From contig CANSGD010001499.1 of the NCBI GenBank assembly GCA_947645195.1, forward strand, positions 124,001 to 188,000: 64,000 nt of DNA. Direction: 5' to 3'. The DNA is from Patellifolia procumbens. Its lineage: Eukaryota > Streptophyta > Magnoliopsida > Caryophyllales > Amaranthaceae. Made by a program: the position numbers and the translations under genes. A model generated the notes under the pieces. The model was given only the letters and a program-made list of their open reading frames with translations. It was not told the DNA's origin and did not search any database. Within the stretch, counting starts at the first letter, position 1. Every line of letters begins with the position of its first letter. This document shows positions 1 through 12,347 of this stretch, in pieces.

Positions 1-1168
1 TGTTCTTTAAAGATTAAATAGTTGTGTTGTTCTTCAACGGTCTTCTTCAACGCCAAGTAGTGGACGCTTGAATTCAGCCACGTTCTTCCACTTTCATAGC
101 CGTTATGGATCATGCTTAGACCACGATCCATAATCTTCTCTTGCGCGGTTGAATAGGTCTTTAGAATCTCCATGATCTTCTCTAATGTGGTTGAATGGGT
201 CTTTGGCAGTTAGAGTTGTTGGACTTGGATGTGCAGTTTGTTGGACTTGGGTGTGCTCCCTAGAATCTAGGAACTCGCTGCTATTGCTCCAATAGCCCAG
301 AGTTTTAGCCACGTAAATGTGCGCCTCTCTTCAACTCATTTTTCACCTGTAATTCCATACCAAACTCAACTAACATTATGGAATCTAATATTCCATAAAA
401 CTAGATAAATTAAATCCACACAAAGTAGCATATTCAAATATCCTATTTATCCTAAATAAGTCAATTTCGGTTAACACTAAACCAATTCTCCATAAGTTAT
501 TTTAGGTCTAATAAAATAAACAAATAATAATATTTTGTAAATAATTAAATAAATAAAACTATTTCTAAGTAAGAACTACTTCATTTGTCATATCAAAATA
601 ACGAATACAATAATAATCATTTGAATATTAAATAATAACTTGCAATGATAGTTATAAATAAATAAATAATAGTAATAATGATAATAATAAAAAATAATAA
701 GTAATTTATATTATTTATACTAAGATATTAATATTTGATAATGATTATAACAATAATGTCTACAAAGTAAATTAATAATACTATTATAATAATTAGAATT
801 AATTGTATAATAGTAATAATTAGTAATCATAATACTAAGGATTTTTTTTTTGTCAACAACCAACTTTATAATACACATTGTAGCTTTAACCACCTTTTGT
901 ATTTTTTTTAAAATAACTACATCTTATAATTAAAACTAGTAGGTTTCACTACCAAAAACATTTTCAAGGCAAATGTTTTAATGACGATTTTACTTCAGTG
1001 GTTTTTAGTTATGTTCTTCATTTCCCCCCCCCCAATTTTCATTCGTATTCCTCGTTGAAGCTAACCTAACTTTGCAATTGAAAACCCTAGTTCTTTAATT
1101 TGGGGAAAAGTGGAGAATCCTTTTAATTGGATATTTAAGTGGGCAATAATTCCGAAATCGATTCTCTA
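1..1168. other. AT-rich intergenic DNA, no gene recognised
   Basis: The first 350 bases have moderate GC and hold a 69-codon minus-strand reading frame (103-312) that resembles no family I know; I do not call it a gene. From about 480 to 840 the DNA is a simple AATA/ATAATA-type low-complexity stretch, followed by ordinary AT-rich sequence with a run of ten C near 1026. I see no promoter, RNA gene or transposon terminus here. Confidence 0.5.
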
Positions 1169-1170
1169 TA

Positions 1171-2729
1171 CTACCTCCGTCTCACATTACTTGATACAGT
1201 TTGACCGGCACAAAGTTTTAGTAGTGTTATTTGACTTGTTTATTTTTTTGTAAGTAGTTAGTTGTTGGTATTTTTTAAGTCCATAAAGTACAACGTGGGA
1301 CAAATGTAAGTCATATGTGTATTGCAAAAGTAAAATAAAAGGCTAAATAAAGAGAATGCAATAGGACAAATGTAGATCCATCCCATAATGTCCACTTTGA
1401 CAAAAGGTTTCCAGATATCGCGTTGCTTTAATTAGTCAACCGCACATCTTTGTCTTCCATAGTTCGAAGTGGTTCTTCCTCGTAAACTTGTCAATCTTTG
1501 AGTTTATAGTATTCAACTTCCTATCATATCCTTAACACTGATTTTATTCTCAAGCTTTGATACCATGTTTATTGCAATGGAAGCGAAGAAACAAACAATA
1601 AACGGAGGCAAAACAAATAAAGAACACAAAAGAATTAACTAGGTTCAATATCAATTCAATATCTATGTTCTCCACGTAAGGGAAAAGTTATTTCATTGTA
1701 ATATAAGATTATTACAAGTACAATTACAAGAGGCAAGAATTCAATTAAATATAGTTTCAATTGAATCTCAAAGCCTCTCTCTAAACTTCTCATTTATGTT
1801 TAGGCTAATCACTAATTTTGATGGTAAAAAGCCCTAATTATGACTTAACATACTTATATCAAGTTCAGAATATGATTCCTAATTGCCGAGGAATTAATCG
1901 AATCACCTTCGCGGTTTCTTCGGTCCTTTTCTAACCGGAGCTAAAAGTCCAAAAAATAAAAATGCTAAAATAAGAATAACAACATCAAGCAACTCATGAG
2001 CCACAACCAACACCAGGAATCGCAGCTTGCTCTTGGTAATTGCCCACGAGTCGTCTTATGCTCCTTGGCTTTCCCAATATCTACATGAATTTGGCTCTAA
2101 GCTTTCACCTTCAAAGCTTCAACTACGAACCTCCAAAGTACTCCAAACCACCCAACCTCAACCCTTGATGAAAACCATCAAAGATCAGGTCACATTCCTT
2201 ACAAAATACATAGTCAAGTAAGATATAGATAGAATTATCTGACCATATAATTATGTAAACAACAACAACAAAAGCAACAACTAAGCCTTATTCCCAAAGT
2301 GATCTGGGGTCGGGTAACATGACTCGTCAACTGAAACAGTTGCCAAAGGAGATGGCATCACCAAGAGTGATAAAAAGATTTTTAAAAGGTTTTAAGTTTT
2401 AAAAAGTTCTAACACAATTGAGAAAATAAATAAATGCAGTAATCACACTCCTTCTTCCACATGGATACTGCCCCTCCACCTACTTTTATCCAACGCCATG
2501 CTCTCCTCAATCCCAAGTAACCTCATATCACTTTCAATTACCTTCATCCAAATCATCTTAGGTCTTCCCCTACCCCTTACAATTTGATTACTCCTTCACT
2601 CTTCAATAGGACAAATGTGGATCCATCCCATAGTATATTATAGTGTAGGACCATTTTTTTTATAAGTGTATCAAGTAATATGGGTAGACAAATATGGAAA
2701 ATGTATCAAGTAATATGGGACGGAGGGAG
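1171..2729. mobile_element. TA-flanked MITE carrying a large secondary insertion
   Basis: The left end ctacctccgtctcacatt and the right end, whose reverse complement begins ctccctccgtcccatatt, are inverted repeats flanked by TA (1169-1170 and 2730-2731). This is the Stowaway/Tc1-mariner-like signature. The interior is split by about 1.2 kb (about 1389-2604) that is the reverse complement of 3835-5036. The split is bordered by a 27-bp near-identical direct repeat, starting caataggacaaatgt on both sides, so the secondary insertion duplicated or copied part of the MITE. Confidence 0.7.
1389..2604 (-). repeat. Left arm of a 1.2-kb inverted repeat (Copia gag/LTR plus LINE tail)
   Basis: Read on the minus strand this segment runs LINE 3' tail, Copia 5' LTR, tRNA-iMet-type primer site and start of gag. 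It matches 3835-5036 on the plus strand with only scattered substitutions. The short frame at 2027-2221 has a near-identical partner at 4207-4401 on the opposite strand, which shows the inversion directly. The LINE-to-LTR junction is present in both arms, so that junction is older than the inverted duplication. Confidence 0.85.
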
Positions 2730-3060
2730 TAATAACCAATTTTTCGGTGAGTTGTCAAAAAGTTTGGGAAACTCGACGAATTTGTTTAATTGAAGCTTTT
2801 TAACAAAAGTTTTTTGGCTATTAGGATTGAATTCAAATTTGGTAGAATTTGATGTGTCTAGACGAATTTGCTAATAGTAGTATATAACTAAAAAATATTT
2901 TGCGTAATCTTTTTATTAGAAATAACTAATAGTTACTTCTATAGCTCTACGTAATAAATAACTTGTGCTTATCATTAATCTACATGACTACATAGTTCTA
3001 CTTGCGACCTTGTCAACGCAAAAATAAATTAATCATTTTAATTACAGACAATTTTTTTTT

Positions 3061-4170
3061 TTGAAATGTTCTATGGTGGGGAGGATAGAAGAGTTCTCTA
3101 TTACGATCGTAGTGCATCAAGGTTCTTCACTTAGTCCCTTTCTCTTTGCTCTAGTAATGGACGAACTAACGAGCTTAATTCAAGATGATATAACGTGGTG
3201 TATGATGTTTGCGGATGATATTGTTTTGATTGATGAGACAAAGGAAGGTGTTGAGAGTAAGTTGAAATTGTGGAGGCATACATTGGAAGCCCGTGGTTTT
3301 AGGTTGAGCAGAAGTAAGAGGGAGTATATGGAGTGCAAGTTCAGTGGGGTTACAAGCAGTGAGGCAAGGCGATCACTTTAAATAACAAAGTTGTTCAAGG
3401 ATCGAACATCTTCCGTTACCTTAAATCCATTATCCAAAAGGATGGAGAACTCGATGGAGACGTGGCTCATAGAATTAACGCGGGTTGGTAAAAATGGAAA
3501 GTGCCACCGGGTTCCTTTGTGATTCCGGCATTCTTTAAAGATTGAAGGGAAAGTTCTACCGCACGGAAATTCGGCCTGCTTTGTTATATGGCACCGAATG
3601 TAGGGCGGTGAAATAATGCCACGTTCATAAGATGAATGTGGCGGAGATGCATATGTTGCGGTGGATGTGTGGCCACACAAGGAAGGACCGATTAAGAAAT
3701 GAAGTGATTCGGGAAAACCTTGGAGTTTCATCCATTGAAAAAAATATGAGGGAGATCGGTTAAGATGGTTCGGTCATGTGAAAAGGAGACCAGCTGATGC
3801 ACCAGTGAGAAAAACTGAAGAGTGAAGGAGTAATAAAATTGTAAGGGGTAGGGGAAGATCTAAGATGATTTGGATGAAGGTAATTGAAAGTGATATGAGG
3901 TTACTTGGGGATTAAGGAGAGCATGGCGTCGGATAAAAGTAGGTGGAGGGGCAGTATCCATGTGGAAGCTAAGAAGGAGTGTGATTACTGCATTTATTTG
4001 TTTTCCAATTGTGTTAGAACTTTTTAAAACTTAGAACCTTTTAAAAATCTTTTTATCACTCTTGGTGATGCCATCTCCTTTGGCAACTGTTTCAGTTGAC
4101 GATTCATGTTACCCGACCCTAGATCACTTTGGGAATAAGGCTTAGTTGTTGCTTTTTTGTTGTTGTTGTT
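3061..4170 (+). pseudogene. RTE-type LINE, 3' part of reverse transcriptase plus 3' tail
   Basis: The reading frame at 3061-3381 contains the reverse transcriptase blocks HQGSSLSPFLFALVMDEL and FADDIVLI, the latter being the YxDD-type catalytic centre with two intact aspartates. The downstream part is broken by stops but still reads as the RTE-clade C-terminal region, with remnants resembling LLYGTEC, MRMLRWMCGHTRKDR and RWFGHV. The 3' end has the plant RTE ending: a block resembling acccgaccctagatcact followed by a TTG microsatellite near 4150-4170. The 5' part is missing. Immediately downstream lies the Copia LTR. It is a dead fragment. Confidence 0.8.
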
Positions 4171-5036
4171 TACATAATTATATGGCGAGATAATTCTATC
4201 TATATCTTACTTGACTATGTATTTTGTAAGGAATGTGACCTGATCTTTGATGGTTTTCATCAAGGGTTGAGGTTGGGTGGTTTGGATTACTTTGGAGGTT
4301 CCTAGTTGAAGCTTCGAAGGTGAAAGCTTGGAGCCAAATTCATGTAGATATTGGGAAAGCCAAGGAGCATAAGACGACTCGTGGGCAATTACCAAGAGCA
4401 AGCTGCGATTCCTGGTGTTGGTTGTGGCTCATGAGTTGCTTGATGTTGTTATTCTTATTTTAGCATTTTTATTTTTTGGACTTTTAGCTCCGGTTAGAAA
4501 AGGACCGAAGAAACCGCGAAGGTGATTCGATTAATTCCTCGGCAATTAGGAATCATATTCCGAAATTGATATAAATATGTTAAGTCATATTTAGGGCTTT
4601 TTACCATCGAAATTAGTGATTAGCCTAAACATAAATGAGAAGTTTAGAGAGAGGCTTTGAGATTCAATTGAAACTATATTTAATTGAATTCTTGCCTCTT
4701 GTAATTGTACTTGTAATAATCTTATATTACAATGAAATAACTTTTACCTTACGTGGAGAACATAGATATTGAATTGATATTGAACCTAGTTAATTCTTCT
4801 GTGTTCTTTATTTGTTTTGCCTCCGTTTATTGTTTATTTCTTCGCTTCCATTGCAATAAACATGGTATCAAAGCTTGAGAATAAAATTTGTGTTAAGGAT
4901 ATGATAGGAAGTTGAATACTATAAACTCAAAGATTGACAAGTTTACGAGGAAGAACCACTTCGAACTATGGAAGACAAAGATGTGCGGTTTACTAATTAA
5001 AGCAACGCGATATCTGGAAACCTTTTGTCAAAGTGG
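3835..5036 (+). repeat. Right arm of the 1.2-kb inverted repeat
   Basis: Reverse-complement partner of 1389-2604, separated by a spacer of about 1.2 kb that holds the MITE right end and the LINE reverse transcriptase. This arm is the parental copy because it is continuous with the LINE upstream and with the Copia gag downstream, whereas the left arm stops inside both. Confidence 0.8.
4200..4862 (+). mobile_element. Copia element 1, 5' LTR
   Basis: This LTR is related to 18655-19245: both share the tgacctgatctttgatgg-like block, the paired gggcgatt and gattcgattaattcctcg blocks, and the same 3' part ending in ccattgcaat. It is followed by tggtatcaaagc at 4864-4875, the primer-binding site complementary to initiator methionine tRNA that Copia elements use. 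The exact 5' border is blurred by the adjoining LINE tail. The two LTRs differ by many indels, so the element is old. Confidence 0.75.
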
Positions 5037-5990
5037 ACAAAAGTAGCTAGAGTGGCAGACGACCCTAGTGATGCCGAATTAGAGGAGATGGAGGAGACGA
5101 CTTACTCCACGATTTTACTTGATTTGGCAGACAATGTGATCATGGAAGTCGCAAATGAAACCTCTGCTACTAGTGTGTGGTCGAAGATGGAGAGTGTCTA
5201 CATGAGAAAGTTACTCACCAACAAGTTGATTTTGAAGCAACGTTTGCCTAGCATATGCAAGGAGGTACGTCTTTAAGGGTTCATCAAAATAAACTTAATA
5301 CTATTTTACTTGATTTGCATAATATAGATGTTAAGATTGAGGATAAAAATGTTATTTTGATTTTGCTTGTTTGGCTTCCAAATTCATATCAAACTTTGTT
5401 GAATCATTTGCTATTGGTAGAGAGATTGTGACCCTAGAATAAGTGAAGTCAACACTTTTTACTAGGGAGTTACGCCAAAAGGCCGCAACGACTGAGAGTG
5501 GCGGAGATTCGAGGGCTAGGTTAGTTGTAAACTAGGCTAAGGGAAGGGTCCTAAAAAGAAGAAAACCTCTAAGGGTAATAGTGCCAATCTTAGGAATGTT
5601 TGTCACTTATGTAAAGAAACAGGCCATTGGAAACACCAATGTCCCAAGAATCCTAAAGCTTCCAATGCTAGCATTGCACAACATGGTACGAAATATGACT
5701 CCAAGGAGGACTTAGCACCAGCTGGTGTTGGTGTGTGTAGTTCGTCAAACAATTGGGTTCTGGATTTAGGGTGTTCTTACCATATGTGTGTCTATCATGA
5801 TTGGTTTACTTTTTATGAACCTTATGATGGTGGTGATGTTATAATGGGTTTCGATGCTACTCATATAGTTATAGGAGAAGTTCCGTTATGAGGACTATTG
5901 GGGGTGAGGTTTGTACATTAGTGAATGTTAGGCATGTGCCCCAGACCCCAGTGAAAATTTTGATATTTTTAGGTGTCTTAGATGAAGGAG
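4920..5990 (+). pseudogene. Copia element 1 gag and protease, degenerate
   Basis: The frame opens with a Copia gag motif (FTRKNHFELWKTKM), continues in another frame at 5025-5276 with TILLDLADNV and LTNKLILKQRL, and later has a CX2CX4HX4C zinc knuckle (CHLCKETGHWKHQC, from 5601). The protease motif follows as NWVLDLGCSYHMC, where the family has D-S-G and this copy reads D-L-G. Several stops and frame changes make it non-coding. The reading continues after an insertion at about 6029 into integrase. Confidence 0.8.
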
Positions 5991-6028
5991 GGTTTACCTT
6001 TTGCAGCTCGGATGGTGTGGGGTTCATG

Positions 6029-7205
6029 TTTTACATATTTTAGGCACATTTTGATGGAGATATTTTTGTATGAGTTTTGATAGATTTGTGCCTAGTTTGT
6101 ATGAAACAAATACAAATGTGGATTTGTTGAGGATTGAGACCTTCGAGATGCCTTTGATACTTCTTGAGTTGCATTAGGAGCCTATGAGTCTCCTGATGAT
6201 AGCCCTGGACGATTATTGCTTGCCAACTTAAGTTGAGAAGAGCGCCTCAAACAGACCACTGATTGCAGCAATTAAGTACCACTGATCGGGGAGAAACGAT
6301 GAGAGCTTACCACTGATCGCGGTCAGGGCCGTGACTTGCTGCCAGCACCACCATTGGTCGCGGTCAACGCCTTGACCCGCAGTGTGTTTGAGGGGTTCAT
6401 TCTATCAATTTTTGAGTTAGTTTATTTTAGTAATTATTATAAATACTTAAACAATTTACTTTGTAATTATTCATTATTTTAACATTAAAAGTTTTAGTTT
6501 AGCCCTAAATACACTGGTTTTACTTGATTTTGAAGATCGAAGACATTGTATTCATCATTTTTGTTCAAGTTCTCATTAATTCAAGTTTGATTTGTCTATT
6601 CCCTTATTCTATTCTGAATTATGTCTTTACTTATATTTATGGTTTCTATTGCCATTATTAATGAGTAGTTCATTTCTAAGATTGCGTTGAGTCCTAGCAT
6701 AGATTGATCGCTTTATTCCTTTAGTTCTCATTTATGAATCGTATGATTATGGTTTATCAAGTTTGTCTTTGTCATGAAATTGCATCATTGTTAGCCCTAT
6801 TTTTTATTGTCAATGAAAGTTGGAAACATGTATATTAGTTAGGCGTTTTGTAGTTACAAAAGTGGGATTAAGGTAGTTCATTTTCGAAAGAATGTCATCT
6901 CTCCTAAGATTTAATTCATTAACTGGAATGTGTGTATGATCAATTCACCACAATGTGTGTATGATCAATTCATGTTTGTGGTGATGCTCAGTCTTATACT
7001 GCTTTAATATCATTGTTATCATCATCATTTCGTCACGTTTATTAGATTCGCTATTTGTTTTAATAGTTCTTGCTGTTAGAATCGTGTAGCTACTTCCTAG
7101 TCTAGAGTCAAGTAGTGTTCAGTGTTACATTTCCTTGTGTTCAACCTGTACGTGCTATAACACTGTTCACTTGTGGTATCAAAATAAACCCTAAAGACGG
7201 GGAAC
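6029..7205. mobile_element. LTR-like insertion inside Copia element 1
   Basis: Copia coding remnants stop near 6028 and resume near 7209, so about 1.18 kb is inserted. It carries features of a Gypsy LTR: a GC-richer block of gatcgcggtc-like repeats at 6260-6380, a TATAAATA-like promoter element at 6440, and an ending that runs into a primer-site-like gacggggaac. A possible imperfect 5-bp duplication (tcatg/ctatg) borders it. It contains no coding remnant, so I treat it as a solo LTR or LTR plus short leader. The borders are uncertain. Confidence 0.5.
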
Positions 7206-8142
7206 TATGTGTCTGGAAAGTTTCAAAGCTGGTTCTTAAGGGAACCAAAGTGGGTACTTTGTATGTTATGTAGGGTATTACTCTAACTAATTCTGCAAAA
7301 GTTTAATTTTCGAGTCCTAAGGAGGTGACTATGTTATCGCATGGACTACTTGGTTAGATGGGTGAGCATGGGATGCATATGTTATCCAAGATGAATCTTC
7401 TTGCTGGCCACAAGGTGAAACCTTGAGCTTCATGAGCATTGTGTGTTGGGTAATAAATATATGGCTAATTTAATCAAGCGATTGCACATTACTAAGAATA
7501 CAATGGATTATATTCTCTCAAATTTTTGGGGGGCCTACTCGATTAGAGGTATAGGAGGATTTAGTTGCTTTGTCACTTTTGTTGATGATTTCTCCAGGTA
7601 CAATTGACTTTATTGTTTTTAAAGCATAACGAAGATTTAGGCCTTATATACTTTTGTGCAATGGAAGTCTTACTGGAAAATCAGACAGTAAGAAAGATTA
7701 AGAGGCTATGCACAGAATAATGGTCTAGAGTTTGTTAATGATGAATTTAATGAGCTTGGTAGGGTCCTAGGGGTAGTGAGATATCGCACTGTCACGTAAA
7801 CACATAATAGTGTTGTGGTGCACTTGAATTAGAATTTACTATGGAGTGTTCAATGCATGCTCTCTAATGCACGACCGACTAGGAAGTTCTAGCGTGAAGC
7901 TGTGAAAAACAGCCGGCTACTTGATAAACTTTGGTCCACATAAAATATTGACTAGAAGGTACCATATGAGGTATGGTCTGGGAGAAATAATGATTATTTT
8001 GTTTTACGTGTATGTCTTTTGTTATATTGTTTATTATCATGTAAGGGAGGTGTTTTGGAACTGAGGGCTAGGAAGGTTTTTTTTTGTGATATGGATATGG
8101 TGTGAAGGGTTATCAGACTTGGTCCCCAACAGAAGGGTGTGT
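7206..8142 (+). pseudogene. Copia element 1 GAG-pre-integrase and integrase, degenerate
   Basis: Broken frames preserve the pre-integrase region (LVLKGTKVGTLYVM, GMHMLSKMNLLAGHKVKP) and the integrase core (LVALSLLLMIS region, then a KSYWKIRQ-like and TDNGLEFVN-like block). Many stops and single-base losses are present. The downstream end is interrupted at 8147 by the Gypsy element and resumes at 15392. A diverged duplicate of 7572-8142 lies at 55390-55964. Confidence 0.8.
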
Positions 8143-8147
8143 CATAC

Positions 8148-9827
8148 TGATACCATTTATTTATATAGAGTAATTCCCCTTATTTATGAGCTAAATCGTG
8201 CGTCATTGGAGCTCTTCGGAGCTATTTTGTGCTAAGTACTCTATAGAGTTGTGGTTTTGTGATGAATTACATGTTTTAGGGAGTTTTCTCCTTATTTTTG
8301 AGCTATTTGGAAGCAACTGCACCTTTATGAGTTATTACGAGGCACGTTCGAGTCGTTAAGAGCATATTTTCTTGCTTTAGGAGGTTCATGAGGCTTTAAA
8401 CTTGATCACCGAGCTCAAACCGCAAAGCAAAGCTAAAGAAACAAGCTAATGGAGTTGACCCGTGTGCTGATCGGGCAGAAAATGGCCCGATCGGGCGAAG
8501 ATGATTAGATCGGGTGTCAGGGCGTTGGGCTCGATCGGGTAGACCATGCCTGACTTGATCGGGTGAGGCCCCCATGTTGTTGCTGCTTACTTGCGTACAA
8601 ATGAGCTGGGTGGTAATTTGGCTCAGCCAGATTCAATCGGGCATACCAGGCCCGATCGGGAGAAGACCTTTTTGGTTATTGTTGCTGCTACGCTTCAAAG
8701 GAGGAAATTGGGCCTTGCTTGATGCAGCCCGATCGGGCATAGGCGACCCGATGTGATAGGGTGGGCCTGAAGACCTCTTTAGTTGCTGCTGCGTCATAAA
8801 TAGGAGGAGATGTGAAGTTTGGGTTTTTGTATCAACCCGATGCCATAGGGCAATGGTTGCCTGATCGAGTACCGGACACGCGGAGCGAAATTATATAATT
8901 TTAATTTCGTTTTAATTAGATTTTAGAGGTTATTATAAATAGATAAACTCAATTATTTGAGAGTTCATCTTTTATTCATCTGTTATTTTAGTTTTTCATT
9001 AGTTTAGTTTTAAGAGCTTTTCAATAGATTAAACACTTAGATTAGGTCCAAAGGTGATTGAACCTTGGGCTTATTGCAATTAAGGTTATTGCTTTTCGTC
9101 AATTGGTACTATTCTTCTCTCTTAATCTCTTTAGTTATTTCTTAATTGCTTATTTTAATTATTGAATGGTTTCATGATGAAAGATTAGAGTTTTATATTA
9201 GGTTTGTTATTGTTGATTCAATTATGAGTGAGTGGTCTTATTTCTAGGGATTGATGGACGAAAACCATGTTTATAATATGAATTACTTTTGAATTGCTAT
9301 TAGCTCTAGGGCTTGATTAGATTGGTTATGGTTTGATTTGCTCTTAACGAGTAATTAGTGTTATTGTGCAGTCATTGATTGCTTGAAGTTAATAATTGTT
9401 TGCACAAATCCGTCTTAATTTTAGAGGCCTAGTACACATCAGTAATTCTGGTTATGTTAGTGACAATGCGACATATGTTGAATTATGAGCGTTAAGACTT
9501 AACCATAGCTTAACACGTGCTCTAATCTCTCGACTCTTGACCTAGGTATTGATAGTTGTTTGATCCTTTTGATTGGTGTAAGCATGGTGGACCTAACTAA
9601 TACCCTAGACCTTTAATTCATAGTTGGTTTTCATTTTTATACTGCTTTCTTTTTGTCTAAATAGTAGTTCAGCTGATTTTTATCTGATATTCTCTGAAGT
9701 AGCTGTTTGGCTAAATATTAACTTAGAAACTCGGTCTCTCCGTGGATTTGGCCCTAATTCCCTTGACTATTGTTGTAATAGGATTTAGGATCTATCTTTG
9801 ATTAGGTGATACGACTTTAGCCTATCA
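8148..9827 (+). repeat. 5' LTR of the nested Gypsy element
   Basis: It begins tgataccatttatttata and ends agcctatca, the canonical TG...CA. The 8460-8880 part is dotted with palindromic cccgatcggg-type motifs in an otherwise AT-rich LTR. A TATAAATA-like box lies near 8936. It is 1680 bp against 1461 bp for the 3' LTR, mainly because the 3' copy lacks a block after the first 20 bases. Confidence 0.9.
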
Positions 9828-9832
9828 AAATG

Positions 9833-9852
9833 TGGCGCACTGTTGCCGGGGA
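9833..9852 (+). other. Gypsy primer-binding site
   Basis: tggcgcactgttgccgggga begins 6 bases after the LTR end. It closely resembles the tggcgccgttgccgggga primer site of Athila/Tat elements and directs minus-strand priming. The same site occurs in the degraded copy at 57392-57411. Confidence 0.85.
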
Positions 9853-10107
9853 GACGACTAGTTTTCTAAGTTTTTATTGGTTATTTGGTTTACTTCTCTC
9901 TACCTCATTGGAACTTCATCGTTCCAATTGAGGTACGTTTTATTGATTTTTTGTTTCTTTTGTATGCCTAGGTCTCAAAGAAACGGTTCCCCTATTCCAG
10001 AGGATCCCAATCTTACAAAGATTCTTAAGTAGCTTCAAAAGAAATTTTAGAAAGAAAAGCAACCTGTTTAGCTGAACACCTCTAAAGCAGACACTTCGAG
10101 TTCAGCT

Positions 10108-11300
10108 ATGGCTAAGTCATTGAATTCATATGGGGTGCCTAATCCTAACGGAATTTCCACTGGCCCACCCATGCCCACCATCGCCACTAACAATTTCAAG
10201 ATTAAGCTTGGACTCATCAACATGGTCAAGCAAAATCAGTTTGGTGGGCATCTCTATGAAGATCTCACCAATCATCTGCAGAGATTTCAACAACTCTGCA
10301 GAACTGTTAAGCGTCAAGGAGTCACACCTGAGCAACTGATGGTCATGCTGTTCGAGTTTTCACTCTGCGACAGAGCTCAGAAGTGGTTCAACGACATCAA
10401 AGTATCTGAATGGTTGGAAATTTCTGTTGCGTTCTTGAGAGAGTATTATCCACCTATAAAGACATAAGAAATCAGAAACAAACTAGCCATGTTTTCCCAA
10501 GAGGCTGATGAAACACTTCGGGAAGCTTGGGGTAGGTTCAGAGAACTACAGAGAGAGTGTCCACATCGCAACATGGACAAGTAGCTCTTGACGCAAACAT
10601 TCTACATTGGTCTGCAACCTCAGACGAATAGTATTGTTGACTTGTCTGCGGGAGGAGTTTTTCTAGATAAGGAAGTGATATAGGCTATGATTTCTTGTCA
10701 AACCTTGCAGCCAATGATCATTCCACTTCCCGAAGCCTCACAAGGAAGGTATTAGATGTAGACGCCCTTGCATTGCTGACTTCCCAAGTGGCGAAATTGA
10801 ATATGAAGTTTGACACCCTAAAATCCTCTACCTCGACACCCCTCCTTTGAGCATTAATGCCATGTCTACCGTTGCACCCATTACCTCATCTTACTGCGAG
10901 GTATGGGGTGTTCAGGGTCATTTTGGGCATGATTGTTATTTCAGTCAACATCAGATGGAGCAGGCAAACGCCTTCCAACAGAGACCACAAAATTTCCCCA
11001 TTCCACATAACTACCAAAATCAACAAAACTTTCAACCCCCACAACAAAATCATTCTAAACCATCATTCTACCAAAACCCTTGGTTTTCAGAGATCCCCCA
11101 CCACAAAACTTCCATCATTCCAATAACTTTCAAACCCACAAAATTTTCAAACCCACCTCCACAAATAGCCCCACAAGAGCGTACTACGCTTGAATTGATG
11201 AAACTGATGTTGGGTATACTGAAAACTGATGAGGAGGTACAGAGAGCTTAAGAGAGGCACATCAAACTTCTCGAAACTCAGATTGCCCAATAGGCATAAA
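10108..11300 (+). pseudogene. Gypsy gag, interrupted
   Basis: The first open part (10108-10467) reads as an Athila/Tat capsid protein: a leader rich in P and G, then FGGHLYEDLTNHLQRFQQLC and the conserved AQKWFNDI block. After a stop it continues with NKLAMFSQEADETLREAWGRF and FYIGLQPQTNSIVDLSAGG. A nucleocapsid-like CX2W-GHFGHDC remnant lies near 10896; one cysteine of the expected CX2C is tryptophan. At least four in-frame stops are present. It would package RNA if intact; here it is dead. The copy at 57669-57880 has the same start. Confidence 0.85.
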
Positions 11301-11499
11301 ACAATGCTCACACGCAGCAAGGACAATTGCCCGGGCAACCCATTTATAAGTAGCAAGTGAATGTCATTACTCTTCGTAGTGGCATTACCCACGACGTTCC
11401 CCCATTACCCATTGATGATGCTGCCCCGCCTAAGGGGTAGAGGAAGGAGAAGGGAAGAATTCGACGTTTGAGGTCCAATTATCTGAGGAAGCTGAACAG

Positions 11500-12347
11500 A
11501 TAGGGAAGAAAAAAGAGAAGGGTTCTGAAACGCCTTTTACACCAATGCTACCTTTTCCTCACAGGATAGAGAAATCAAAGGTTGATTAGCAGTTTGGTAA
11601 GTTCTTGGCTATGACCAAGAACCTTGAGGTAAGGATTCCTTTCACTGAATTAATTACCCAAATTCCTGTTTATGCCAAATTTCTGAAAGACATGATAACT
11701 AAGAAGAGAGACTTTGGTAGGGCAGCATGTGTTGCTCTTACTGAAGAGTGTAGTGCTTTTACACATATTAAAACCCCACCTAAGATGAAATATCCTGATA
11801 GTTTTTTTCTATACCCTGCCATCCTGGACCTATTTTTATTGGCAATGCCTTGTGTGATTTAGGTGCTTCGATTTCTTTTATGCCTTTTTCTATTTATAAG
11901 AAATTGAATATGGGAGCATTTAAATGCACGCAAATCACCTTACAGATGGCTGATCGTTCTATTAAATACCCCCTAGTTGGTTTAGAGGACGTTCCTGTTA
12001 GGGTCGGGAAATTCGACATTCCTGTTGATTTTGTAGTATTAGTTATGGATGAGAATGCCCAGATTCCCATTATTCTGGGTAGATCGTTTTTGTGTACTGC
12101 AGGTGTTGTTATTGATGTTAAGTCTGGGTCTTTAACTATAAGTGTCGGTGATGGTAAAATGTCTTTTAAACTAACCAATGCTGTTAAGACACCTATGCTT
12201 GAAGAATCTTGTTGCAGGGCTGATATTTTGGATGAGGTAGGTGTAGAGAAGGTTAAAAATGCAGCTAAGGTTGCCTCACAGTCTGGAAGTATGATCAAGA
12301 ACATTTGGAGAAGGAAGTTGTTTGATGAGGGTGACACTCACTACTAA
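11500..12347 (+). pseudogene. Gypsy aspartic protease region
   Basis: The segment reads FGKFLAMTKNLEVRIPFTEL and YAKFLKDMI, the family's linker, then the retropepsin core CDLGASISFMPFSIYKKL, with D-L-G in place of the common D-T/S-G as is normal for Athila-type proteases. IPIILGRSFL follows as the second conserved block. A frameshift between 11841 and 11862 separates the linker from the catalytic part. The frame ends at 12347 with no reverse transcriptase after it. Confidence 0.85.

Noticed and set aside
103..312. 69-codon minus-strand frame
   Set aside because: No recognisable domain; the internal DPFNHIREDHG/DLFNRAREDYG similarity reflects a short DNA duplication (gatcttctct phrases).
10126..10339. 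Alternative frames overlapping Gypsy gag
   Set aside because: Shadows of the gag frame, which carries the recognisable capsid motifs.
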